The position numbers were made by a program, and so were the translations under genes. A stretch of 64,000 nt of DNA from Lacibacter sp. H375 (GTDB taxonomy: Bacteria > Bacteroidota > Bacteroidia > Chitinophagales > Chitinophagaceae): positions 4,526,001 through 4,590,000 of the forward strand of contig NZ_JBBKTT010000001.1 in the NCBI RefSeq assembly GCF_037892425.1, written 5' to 3'. The notes under the pieces were generated by a model. The model searched no databases, was not told the origin of the DNA, and saw nothing but the letters and a program-made list of their open reading frames with translations. Of this stretch, positions 36,174 through 44,084 are shown one piece after another. Each line of letters begins with the position of its first letter. Positions within the stretch are counted from its first letter, which is position 1.

Positions 36174-37361
36174 TTACCAGCTGTTTTTTTGAATATAAGC
36201 ATTGGGCGACAAACCTGTATGCCGTTTGAATGCCCGGTTAAAGGTTGATTTTGAATTGAACCCACAATCGTACGCAATGGCGAGCAGTGTTTGTAAACTA
36301 TGCTCGCCTTCCTGTAGTTTGGCGATCACTGCTTTCACCCGATGCTGGTTGATGTAGTCGTTAAAATTTACAGCAAAGCCCCGGTTGATGATCTGTGATA
36401 CTTTTTTTGGTGCGATGCTTAGCGGCTGTGCAATATCAGCGACAGACAGCTCCGGGTTTTCGTATAACTTTTTATCGAGCACCAGTTGTTCAATCCTGCT
36501 TTTCCAGTTGTCGATGTCGGGCAGTTCTGTTTTTACTTCCGCATCTTGTTGGGGTTCATGTTCAGCCGTGTCAACATTTTCCACTGCATCATTTGCTGAA
36601 GAAGCCCCCGGTTCGTTAAAGGAAGTAACTGAGCGGACGGTATTGACATAGCCACTGATGGATATGTAATAAAACAGCAATGAGAACGATAAATAGTACC
36701 AGAATTTGCGACCGAACTCATCCCACTCCGGGTTGATGATAAAGAACAAAGCCCTTAGTATCAACAACAACAGGAAGGCGAGCAAAAAACGTTGCGCCCA
36801 TATAAAGGTTAAGGAATCGGCATAGCTTACAGTATTGTAGGTAATCTGTTTGTAGGTTCGGTAGTTGCGTAAACTCAAGAGCAGGTACACAAGCAGGGAA
36901 CCAAAACCTGCGGCCTGGTACCAAAAGGCAAAATCTTTATCCCTTTGGTCTGCATAAAAATAATATTCACCAAGTACCAGCTGATCGGTTACCACAACCA
37001 CACAACTGTACAGGAGATACAACGCAGCAGGCAAAAAATGAAGCAGTTGTTTGCGGGTAAACACAAAGGAACGGTCGAACAGGCTGCGGCAATAAAAGTA
37101 TAACAGCGGCGGCAGTACCAGCAGTTGTTGAAACGGTATATAAAATAAAATATTCCGGTACGGCTGTTGGCTGTACCAGCCGGCATAGCCCAGCATAAAG
37201 GGTGAAATATACAGTACGCACAGCAGGGTGAATGCACTGAGCCAGAGAGCGGGTTTGTTATTGGTTTGTTTGCCTTTGATGAAGAGCAGCACAGCGAACA
37301 CGAGCCCGTGAAAAAAGAACATCAATAAAAAAGAGCTCTTTAAGCTGAAATCAAAAAGCAT
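36174..37361 (-). CDS. Membrane-anchored AraC-family regulator
   Basis: 395 aa. Seven predicted transmembrane helices occupy about residues 8-245 (for example FLLMFFFHGLVFAVLLF, ALWLSAFTLLCVLYISPFML, FLLAFLLLLILRALFF). A cytoplasmic linker rich in Glu and Asp follows. The C-terminus is an AraC helix-turn-helix domain (about 285-395): NPELSVADIAQPLSIAPKKVSQIIN and LLAIAYDCGFNSKSTFNRAFKRHTGLSPNAYIQ. Such 7TM-AraC proteins sense an envelope or membrane signal and control neighbouring genes, so the beta-lactamase-like gene 70 bp downstream is a likely target or partner. Confidence 0.92.
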   Translation of the reverse strand: MLFDFSLKSSFLLMFFFHGLVFAVLLFIKGKQTNNKPALWLSAFTLLCVLYISPFMLGYAGWYSQQPYRNILFYIPFQQLLVLPPLLYFYCRSLFDRSFVFTRKQLLHFLPAALYLLYSCVVVVTDQLVLGEYYFYADQRDKDFAFWYQAAGFGSLLVYLLLSLRNYRTYKQITYNTVSYADSLTFIWAQRFLLAFLLLLILRALFFIINPEWDEFGRKFWYYLSFSLLFYYISISGYVNTVRSVTSFNEPGASSANDAVENVDTAEHEPQQDAEVKTELPDIDNWKSRIEQLVLDKKLYENPELSVADIAQPLSIAPKKVSQIINRGFAVNFNDYINQHRVKAVIAKLQEGEHSLQTLLAIAYDCGFNSKSTFNRAFKRHTGLSPNAYIQKNSW

Positions 37362-37561
37362 GTACCTGAGAAATTTCTTTGCAGAAAAGATAACAAGTTT
37401 ACAGGGAGATTGTTGCGTTGATGAAAAGAACTGTTGTGGAATGTGGCATTACCGATAATTGAAACAGATGAAAAACTGCATAAGGATGTACAAGAGCACA
37501 AAATAATTACCATTTCCCTTGTTGTATGTTTTCTGTAACAAGGCGGTACTTGGGTTTACGT

Positions 37562-38362
37562 TTATACAGCCAATTCTGTTTCAACCCCACTTTCGATCCA
37601 TAAAAATTTTTCGTTCAAGCCTGATACTCTGATTTCTTTTTTCAACGACTCAACAGATTGCTTAAAATGCCACCACCCTTTGTAATGAATTGGAATTACT
37701 AAAGCAGGATTTAAAAGTTTAGTAGTTTGAATCGCTTCTTCTCCATTCATGGTAACTCTTAAATTCCTTTTTAAATATGGAAATGCCCCTGCTCCTAAGT
37801 GCAAGATAGCAATGCCTACTTTTTTCTTTTTTTCTAATTCATAAATTCCTTCAAAGAGCACCGTATCGCCAGAAATATAAATACAACCATTTTCCTGTCC
37901 TTGCCATTCAATTGTGAAACCCAACACCTTGCCCATCACTTTATTTAACCGTTTGATATTTGTATGTTGAGCAGGTATAGCCGTTATTTTTAGTTGTTTT
38001 ATCTTTTCCGTTTCAACAGAATATTCCTGCCAATCGTCAAGACCGATTGTGTTGTCATTTTTTAACCGTCGTTGAGCATCTTTTGTGGAAAGCACCAATG
38101 GAACTGTTTGAATATAAGCTCTGCCATTTTTATCCAGATTGTCGCTGTGATGATCGTGACTTAATAACACCAAATCAACTTTCCCGATCTCTTCAACAGA
38201 CAAAGCAGGATCAATATACTTTTTTGAAAATGCCAACGGGCGGCTCACATATTGCGGAAGCAATCCATCTTTTTTATCTAACGTAGGATCCGTTAAAATT
38301 TTAAATCCATTGATATTAATTAAAACACAGGCAGTGTCGATATGTGTAATTGTAATGCGCAT
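37562..38362 (-). CDS. MBL-fold metallo-hydrolase (UlaG-like)
   Basis: 266 aa, cytoplasmic. The metal motif is SHDHHSDNLD (His69, His71, His72, Asp74). Further ligands follow in IPAQHTN, YISGDTVLFEG and VIPIHYKGWWHF. This matches the UlaG-like metal-dependent hydrolase group; the substrate is unknown. It lies 73 bp downstream of the second Crp/Fnr gene on the same strand. An exact TAAGTTTG -7 box (38403-38396) and a TTGAC-N4-GTCAA palindrome (38426-38439) lie in the gap, so it is the likely target of that regulator. Confidence 0.9.
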   Translation of the reverse strand: MRITITHIDTACVLININGFKILTDPTLDKKDGLLPQYVSRPLAFSKKYIDPALSVEEIGKVDLVLLSHDHHSDNLDKNGRAYIQTVPLVLSTKDAQRRLKNDNTIGLDDWQEYSVETEKIKQLKITAIPAQHTNIKRLNKVMGKVLGFTIEWQGQENGCIYISGDTVLFEGIYELEKKKKVGIAILHLGAGAFPYLKRNLRVTMNGEEAIQTTKLLNPALVIPIHYKGWWHFKQSVESLKKEIRVSGLNEKFLWIESGVETELAV

Positions 38363-38395
38363 TTGTATTTCATTTTACTTTTTAAAATAAGAATA

Positions 38396-38403
38396 CAAAC
38401 TTA
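38396..38403 (-). promoter_or_regulatory. Bacteroidota -7 box of the MBL-fold gene
   Basis: On the minus strand TAAGTTTG is an exact TAnnTTTG match. A start site about 7 nt later gives a leader near 27 nt to the ATG at 38362. Confidence 0.6.
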
Positions 38404-38425
38404 TGCTGCTCAACTGTGAGAGAAA

Positions 38426-38439
38426 TTGACTTTGGTCAA
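38426..38439. promoter_or_regulatory. TTGAC-N4-GTCAA palindrome, candidate Crp/Fnr operator
   Basis: TTGACTTTGGTCAA overlaps the stop codon of the second Crp/Fnr gene. Its centre (38432.5) is 29.5 bp upstream of the -7 box of the MBL-fold gene, the same spacing as for the palindrome at 16539. Confidence 0.65.
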
Positions 38440-38999
38440 GAAATACGTTTCCTGATTCTGCTTAACGTTTCGGGTACAACACCAATATAGGATGCAAGAT
38501 ATTTCAATGGAATCTGTTGAATATATTTTGGCTGTTCGGCCAGCAATTTTTCATATCGTTCCCGGGGTGTTTTTGTCAACAGATTTAATTCCCGTTTTAC
38601 TTTCTTTTCCAATAAATATTCAGTGGAGATTTGACCAAGCTTTTTGGCCGTTTCACATTTATGATAAAGATTCTGTAAATCTTCATACGATATAGAATAC
38701 AACTCACAATCCGTTAAAGCCTGGACATATACTTCTGTTTTCGTTCGGCTGTAAAATGAATCATAAGCGCAGTAAAATGAATTTTTGAACGCAAAATCAA
38801 ACGTAATTTCTTTGTCTTTTACAGCTGCATAATACCGGATAGTACCCGTATCAATAAACGACAGATAGTTCTCTAATTGACCTTTCGACAAAATCAATTC
38901 ATCCGCAGCAAATGTTCGTGTTTTAATACAACTTAAAAATGCAGACAGGTCATTTTCTTTAAACCCTTTCGTTGTAAAATATGTAATTAATGATTTCAC
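38436..38999 (-). CDS. Crp/Fnr-family transcriptional regulator
   Basis: 187 aa, the same length as the Crp/Fnr protein at 15959. The effector barrel (about 20-115, DELILSKGQLENYLSFIDTGTIRYYAAV) lacks clear cAMP or Fe-S ligands. The C-terminal winged helix reads IPLKYLASYIGVVPETLSRIRKR, and its recognition helix string ETLSRIR is identical to that of the other regulator. Together with the matched palindromes this implies the same or overlapping DNA specificity. It ends within the candidate operator of the MBL-fold gene. Confidence 0.92.
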   Translation of the reverse strand: MKSLITYFTTKGFKENDLSAFLSCIKTRTFAADELILSKGQLENYLSFIDTGTIRYYAAVKDKEITFDFAFKNSFYCAYDSFYSRTKTEVYVQALTDCELYSISYEDLQNLYHKCETAKKLGQISTEYLLEKKVKRELNLLTKTPRERYEKLLAEQPKYIQQIPLKYLASYIGVVPETLSRIRKRIS

Positions 39000-39153
39000 T
39001 TCTACTTATTGATATGTTGCTGCATAACACTCTCCACTAAATTAAAGGCCACTCTTTATACTACCAAATTTTGCGGGTGGTTACATATCTGGTAACGTCA
39101 GTAACCGGTTCAGGCGCAAGTGTTCAGCAAGATCACTTGTGGCATTTAGTGCA

Positions 39154-39170
39154 GCCCGATTGTATCGGGC
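39154..39170. repeat. GCCCGAT-TGT-ATCGGGC palindrome
   Basis: Perfect 7-bp arms in the intergenic region. It is related to the palindromes at 17306 and 45896. Confidence 0.4.
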
Positions 39171-39268
39171 ATTTGAAATGCTGATGCTGAATGATGTTTA
39201 AATAGCTTAGCACAAAACAGGAGTTGCAACCGCCGGCAGCCCATCACTGAATGACACTAGTTTACAGA

Positions 39269-39943
39269 TCAATTTAGTGCCGGCTCCTTTGCTTTTATTT
39301 TCCTTGCTCCCGAAGCAGGTCTTTTCCTCTCTTTGTAAAAAATCAGAATCACTTCCGTAATAAAATATATACTTGCCAGGAACAGCATTGCCATCAGTAT
39401 ATAATTCTTAATGAGCAAGCGCTTATTCGATAAAATGGAGGCCGGTGTCCATACATTCGCAATATTATTGATACCTGCTTTTTCATAAATACCCCCGGCA
39501 TTATCAATAAGTTCCTGATCGGTTGGAATTCTTCCATTGTCTTTTATGAACCTTTGCAGAAATTCGGCAGCACTTTGCTGTAATCCTTTGTCTGTTCCCT
39601 TAATGAAATTTGTTTTAACAGTATCTATATCTGTGTATTCAAATGTTGCATCGCCATATATCCCATCGTACCGAAAAAAACTAAATACAAGACCCACAAA
39701 CAAAATAACTGCAATCAGCTTCAGGATCATTTTTATATAAGCTTTCTTCGATACTCTCAGCAATAAATTAATGAGCAGTATCAATACGAGACCAAGTAAA
39801 CCTGCGATCGACATATAACGCAAGCTTAATTCCTTTATACCGATAAAGCTTGTTAAAGCACCTCCAAAAAGGCCAAAGATGGCGGTAACAATCAACGCCT
39901 GTGCATTGATAAATTTAATAGCGGCTCCATTTTCAGTTGACAT
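39269..39943 (-). CDS. Hypothetical membrane protein with soluble loop
   Basis: 224 aa with four predicted transmembrane helices: two pairs near residues 14-60 and 72-92, and one at 178-200 (YILMAMLFLASIYFITEVILIFY). Between them lies a soluble domain of about 80 residues (TDIDTVKTNFIKGTDKGLQQSAAEFLQRFIKDNGRIPTDQELIDNAGG). No family is recognised. It is 12 bp downstream of a secreted unknown protein on the same strand, so the two form an operon and may act together. Confidence 0.75.
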   Translation of the reverse strand: MSTENGAAIKFINAQALIVTAIFGLFGGALTSFIGIKELSLRYMSIAGLLGLVLILLINLLLRVSKKAYIKMILKLIAVILFVGLVFSFFRYDGIYGDATFEYTDIDTVKTNFIKGTDKGLQQSAAEFLQRFIKDNGRIPTDQELIDNAGGIYEKAGINNIANVWTPASILSNKRLLIKNYILMAMLFLASIYFITEVILIFYKERKRPASGARKIKAKEPALN

Positions 39944-39955
39944 GCTGAATTATTT

Positions 39956-41203
39956 TTAGCGTGGCATAAATGCAGTACACTCTTCATTGTCTGGAAAAAA
40001 AATGATCCGAAACTTCCTGCTGTTTCCTGTGCCGGGGTTTGACTGTACCTGTTCAAAAAGTTCTTTTGAAATACAGCGGAAATAGATCCTGTTCGATTCC
40101 CTGTCCCGGAAACGGAAAACATAATTTGAAGGAATGATGTTGGCGCCGTTTGCAGATACAAGCCCGTTTTGCTCAGTGAAGCCGTCGCATTTTCCTGTCT
40201 TGCATTTGTATTGTGCCTGTACAGCCGTTTCATACGAAAAAAAGTACCGCACATCAATATCGACTTCCTTTGCGATATTGCCGTTTGTGGTAACTGTTTT
40301 TGCATAGATAGCGCATATCTTGCTCTTGATATCTGCTTCTCCGATAAAACCTGTTATGTAATGAGCAGTTGAATAAAAAAGCTCTTCGTTTTCAACCGTC
40401 TCAGTAGGCCCACTGTCAGCTACCATTAAACTTCGTTGCTTGGATTGTTTCCCGATTGGATAAACACTGCTCATTTTAAGCGAATGATAGTTCATGTTAT
40501 CTCTTACTGCCTGCACAATCCTTTGCTGTAACTGGCTAATGCTTCCGCTCCTGTTTACATCTGCCAGCACCTGGTTTAAAATAGCAACCTGGTTGGTAAG
40601 GAAAACGGTAATACCCATTGGCATCCGTTTTGATCTTATTGATGCCAGCTCTGATTGTATTTCACTGATGGTATTGACAAGCCTGTTCCTTGCATCTGAT
40701 CGTACTCTTCCATTTGTAAATTGTGAAGAGGCCGCATCCAGTTCATTCAGCTTTATCAGAAATGTCTTTGAAGCAATTGAATTGTATTTGTCGGATCGTT
40801 TACTTTCCTTTTTCAAACGTTTTCGATCCGTTTTTTTTAAACGTTTAAAAGCAGGCATCTTCAGCTCGGCATAATAATTAATTTCTTCCAGGTTCCTGAT
40901 GTTGGGATTCAATGCTTTTATAAACCTGATGGCATCATCATTGGGAAGTACACGCCGGTCGACAAGGTATTTGCTGACATAGGCATTTGTTTCCATGGGG
41001 TGTTGACGGTAATAATTGTTCAGGCTGTCTTTTCTCTTCTTCTCATCCTGGATATTTTTCGCCAGCGACTCCAGAAAGGATGAACCTGCTTTTTTTGTGG
41101 TATCCTTTGGACGGTTCGTACTCTGGCGCCTGTTTGATGTGTCTTGTGCATACTGAACATTTGCGAGCAGCAGCAGCGTAAAGATGCAAACGAAAACTTT
41201 CAT
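39956..41203 (-). CDS. Hypothetical secreted protein with a LysM-like segment
   Basis: 415 aa with a signal peptide (about 1-19, VQYAQ). The region 88-115 (PNDDAIRFIKALNPNIRNLEEINYYAELKMPAF) resembles a LysM peptidoglycan-binding motif, an impression rather than a confident call. A basic helix follows (KRLKKTDRKRLKKESKRSDKY), then a C-terminal half rich in strands with CKTGKC and SYETAVQAQY. No enzyme motif is visible. It is the first gene of a two-gene operon with the membrane protein at 39269. Confidence 0.7.
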   Translation of the reverse strand: MKVFVCIFTLLLLANVQYAQDTSNRRQSTNRPKDTTKKAGSSFLESLAKNIQDEKKRKDSLNNYYRQHPMETNAYVSKYLVDRRVLPNDDAIRFIKALNPNIRNLEEINYYAELKMPAFKRLKKTDRKRLKKESKRSDKYNSIASKTFLIKLNELDAASSQFTNGRVRSDARNRLVNTISEIQSELASIRSKRMPMGITVFLTNQVAILNQVLADVNRSGSISQLQQRIVQAVRDNMNYHSLKMSSVYPIGKQSKQRSLMVADSGPTETVENEELFYSTAHYITGFIGEADIKSKICAIYAKTVTTNGNIAKEVDIDVRYFFSYETAVQAQYKCKTGKCDGFTEQNGLVSANGANIIPSNYVFRFRDRESNRIYFRCISKELFEQVQSNPGTGNSRKFRIIFFPDNEECTAFMPR

Positions 41204-41423
41204 GACGGCTTTTTTAAATGTGAAGTAGGGAGCCGGTCAAAAGATTTATTCCACGAGGTTTGAATTAACAGGGAAAACCAACCTGCTATAACAGGTTGCC
41301 ATCTTAAAAATAATAAATAACTGAAAAAAAACATAGGTGAAAACACGGTTCAAAAACCCTGTCTTTACCTCTGTTAGGGCCTTTCACTGAATGATGCAAG
41401 CATAGGGCAATTGCCTGAGTAAA

Positions 41424-41490
41424 GCTTCTTGTGCCTTGCCGAACAACTGATCAATAAGTTTATGCAGAATAATATTCAGGCACAAGAAGC
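41424..41490. repeat. 13-bp perfect inverted repeat
   Basis: GCTTCTTGTGCCT (41424-41436) and AGGCACAAGAAGC (41478-41490) are exact complements with a 41-bp loop. The repeat overlaps the start of the 41447 direct-repeat copy. Confidence 0.6.
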
Positions 41491-41543
41491 CAAAACCCAA
41501 AGGTGCGCCTCATTCTTGCATCAGCATTACTATACTTGGACCA
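41447..41543. repeat. Degenerate direct repeat, copy 1
   Basis: Shares with copy 2 the start TGATCAAyArGTTTATGCAG, the middle TATTCAGGCA and GAAGCCAA, and the end CTCATTCTTGC followed by TTACTATACTTGGACC. It is about 24 bp shorter in the centre. Confidence 0.6.
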
Positions 41544-41597
41544 GATGAGGTGCATATATTATCAGTGGAACGAAATAAAGATGGTTGAACATCTTGC

Positions 41598-41630
41598 AAA
41601 AGCTCCGCAGGTTCCTGCGGTGCTTTTGTA
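41598..41630. terminator. Terminator-like hairpin
   Basis: AAAAGCTCCGCAGG (41598-41611) pairs with CCTGCGGTGCTTTT (41614-41627) with one T-T mismatch. It lies between the two repeat copies, not next to a known gene end. Confidence 0.45.
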
Positions 41631-41647
41631 TTTTAATGGCTGCAGCA

Positions 41648-41768
41648 TTGATCAACAGGTTTATGCAGTGTGCTATTCAGGCATTACTTGTAACGCTTTG
41701 CGGGAAGAAGCCAATACACAAAACCTGCGACTCATTCTTGCGCCAACGTTACTATACTTGGACCGGAC
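41648..41768. repeat. Degenerate direct repeat, copy 2
   Basis: The longer copy of the element at 41447, ending with the same ACTATACTTGGACC string. It lies about 115 bp before the NACHT-type gene. Confidence 0.6.
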
Positions 41769-41883
41769 GGGGGGAAGAGGCAAATATTAGGACATAATGC
41801 CAAGAATAATAAATTTAGCGGCCATTTCAGTTATATTTAATCTCAAATCAAAAGACCGCAACTAAAGCTAAAATAAGCACTAA

Positions 41884-43836
41884 ATGGTAAAGGACTTTTT
41901 AGAGTTATTTAAAGTATATGCCAAAATTATTGGACTAGAGGAAGACCAGACAAATAGAATCGTATTCCTGCTCCTACTAATAATAGTATTAATGGGAGTT
42001 GTAAGCACAATATATGTTACGCTAAAAAGAATAGTTTCATATTATTGGAATAGAAGAAACAACAAAGACTTACACCCCTTCTTCTCTTATACAGATGTAA
42101 AAAAAGCAACAAAGTTTTACATTTCCACCAAGTATCAAAATATATCGCCTTCTGAAGACGAAGAACCAACCAGACGTTACATTGCCTCTGCTAAAGACAA
42201 ATTGATGCCTCTTTTTTTAAAAAAAGTTTTCCCTTATGGCAAAACTGACAATAAATACTATTTGTTACTTGCTGACTCCGGAATGGGAAAAACAACTTTC
42301 TTAATAAATCTATATATCGAATATAAAAATAGATTCCGTTGGCTGTTTTCAAAAAAAGCATTTGACATAAAGTTGATACCAATATGGCATCATGATGCCA
42401 CCAAATACATTGAAAAAGTGAAAGACCCTGAAAATACAATTCTCTTACTTGACGCTTTTGATGAGTCTACGGCCGCACAAAAAAACTATTTCCTTACACT
42501 AAAAAATATTCTCTTAAAAGTATCATCTTTTAGGTTGATTATAATCACATGTCGAACTCAGTTCTTTCCCTCACAAAAAGAAGAACCACACGAAACAGGA
42601 TACTTTACTGCTGGCGAGAAAGGCGAATATTATTTTCAAAAATTATACATTTCGCCATTTGATGATAAGGATGTGAATAAATATCTAAAAAACCGTTTCC
42701 CTTATATCTGGCAACGGAATAAATACCTTAAAGCCAAAGACATTGCACGAAGATGCCCTAACTTGCTTATCAGACCTATGCTTCTTAACCATATAGAAGA
42801 GATTATGGAAGATAAGATTGAGTTTGAGTTCACATTTCAAATATATGATGCACTTATTAGTAGTTGGATTAGAAGAGAATCTAAAAAAACTGGCATTAAA
42901 GAAAAATATAAATCTGAGAAAAATTTCATCCGTCTTCTTATAGATTTTTCGGAAAAATTCTCCATTAATCTGTATCAGAAAAGTAATGAAAGAGATGGCT
43001 ATTATTTGCCACAATCTGAAAATTTTGCGGAAGGAGAATTAAGATTAGAAGAGTTCGATGATACTTCAAATTCTCAGATGGAAGATATTGACAAAAAAAG
43101 CAAATCACTATTAACAAGAAATGCGAACGGAGATTATCGATTTTCGCATAAATCTATACTTGAATACTTTTTAGCTAAGGCCATTTTTGATAAGCATTTA
43201 TCCTACCATGAATTCAATTTTACTGCAATGGACATGGTTAAGCTATTTCATAAAGAAATGCTTATTCATAAACTTAGCGGCATGCAAGGCAATATTGCAT
43301 ACCATAAAACATATCTGACAAAACAGCAGCAAACAAATTTAGAAAGCTTAAACATTAAAAGAATTACAGATGTTAAAACACTTACAGTCAAAGATGTTGG
43401 AAGTATTCAACTAGAGCAGTTTTCTATTTTCAATAAATTAGAGAAACTACTATTACTTGATGAAGTGATAATGAAAGATGTTTATCAAATTTACGTTAGG
43501 TCGCACTTATACTTTTTGCATTTAAATGAGCAGATAGAGCAGCAAATTCTTCCAAAAGGCCGTAAAGAAATTTGGGAAAATAGTTTTAATATTTTAGAAG
43601 AAAATCAATTAATTGCCCTTAAGCGTCATCTACAACATTTTGGCTTGAATAAAACTAAGAAACTATTAAAAGAGTTAAACATCACAATTACTGATGAAAT
43701 GAAGAACACATACAACTTAAATGAATCCAAAATACTGGAGAACGTAGATATAACTAAATTAAAAAAGGCAAATAAATTTATAGAGGAAGCATACAACTTA
43801 ATGGAAAGGCTTCCCAATACTGAAATTATTTTCTGA
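41884..43836 (+). CDS. Membrane-anchored NACHT/STAND NTPase
   Basis: 650 aa. One transmembrane helix (about 26-46, IVFLLLLIIVLMGVVSTIYV) precedes a NACHT-type NTPase. The Walker A motif is DSGMGKTT (131-138), the Walker B region ILLLDAFDES (186-195), followed by the sensor strand FRLIIITCRTQFF. The winged-helix end FSHKSILEYFLAKAI is at about 420-434. The C-terminal part (about 470-650) has one LRR-like stretch (TLTVKDVGSIQLEQFSIFNKLEKLLLL) and a helical tail, with no nuclease or other known effector. STAND NTPases switch on when they bind a trigger; bacterial NACHT proteins are a known anti-phage class. The gene is clearly more A/T-rich than its neighbours and is bordered by repeats, which fits horizontal acquisition. 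Confidence 0.85.
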   Translation: MVKDFLELFKVYAKIIGLEEDQTNRIVFLLLLIIVLMGVVSTIYVTLKRIVSYYWNRRNNKDLHPFFSYTDVKKATKFYISTKYQNISPSEDEEPTRRYIASAKDKLMPLFLKKVFPYGKTDNKYYLLLADSGMGKTTFLINLYIEYKNRFRWLFSKKAFDIKLIPIWHHDATKYIEKVKDPENTILLLDAFDESTAAQKNYFLTLKNILLKVSSFRLIIITCRTQFFPSQKEEPHETGYFTAGEKGEYYFQKLYISPFDDKDVNKYLKNRFPYIWQRNKYLKAKDIARRCPNLLIRPMLLNHIEEIMEDKIEFEFTFQIYDALISSWIRRESKKTGIKEKYKSEKNFIRLLIDFSEKFSINLYQKSNERDGYYLPQSENFAEGELRLEEFDDTSNSQMEDIDKKSKSLLTRNANGDYRFSHKSILEYFLAKAIFDKHLSYHEFNFTAMDMVKLFHKEMLIHKLSGMQGNIAYHKTYLTKQQQTNLESLNIKRITDVKTLTVKDVGSIQLEQFSIFNKLEKLLLLDEVIMKDVYQIYVRSHLYFLHLNEQIEQQILPKGRKEIWENSFNILEENQLIALKRHLQHFGLNKTKKLLKELNITITDEMKNTYNLNESKILENVDITKLKKANKFIEEAYNLMERLPNTEIIF

Positions 43837-44084
43837 CACTTATTGACACTTCACCAACTATTTACCCCATTTCAAATGCTGCATAGATTCCCAACCATAC
43901 AAGAGTGCGACGCAACAACAGCTTAATAGAAGCACTTGCTTCCGCTACAAAAACATTTGTATTTGGGTTTGGCAACGGAGTTTCTTCGTTGCGGCTTGGT
44001 TGAGATGAGTTCATGAATTCGGCAGGTCCCTCCTGCGTCGGGAGGACCTATGTTGGGCAGACAGCAATATTGAGCAGTTGAATA
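43837..44084. other. Intergenic segment after NACHT gene
   Basis: No gene. It contains a GC-rich hairpin near 44025-44050 (AGGTCC-C-TCC / GGAGGACCT with one bulge) close to the end of hutU. The base composition changes here from A/T-rich to that of the hut genes. Confidence 0.35.

Noticed and set aside
39892-40305. 137-codon ORF on the minus strand between the two unknown genes
   Set aside because: Out-of-frame overlap with the better supported secreted protein gene at 39956-41203.
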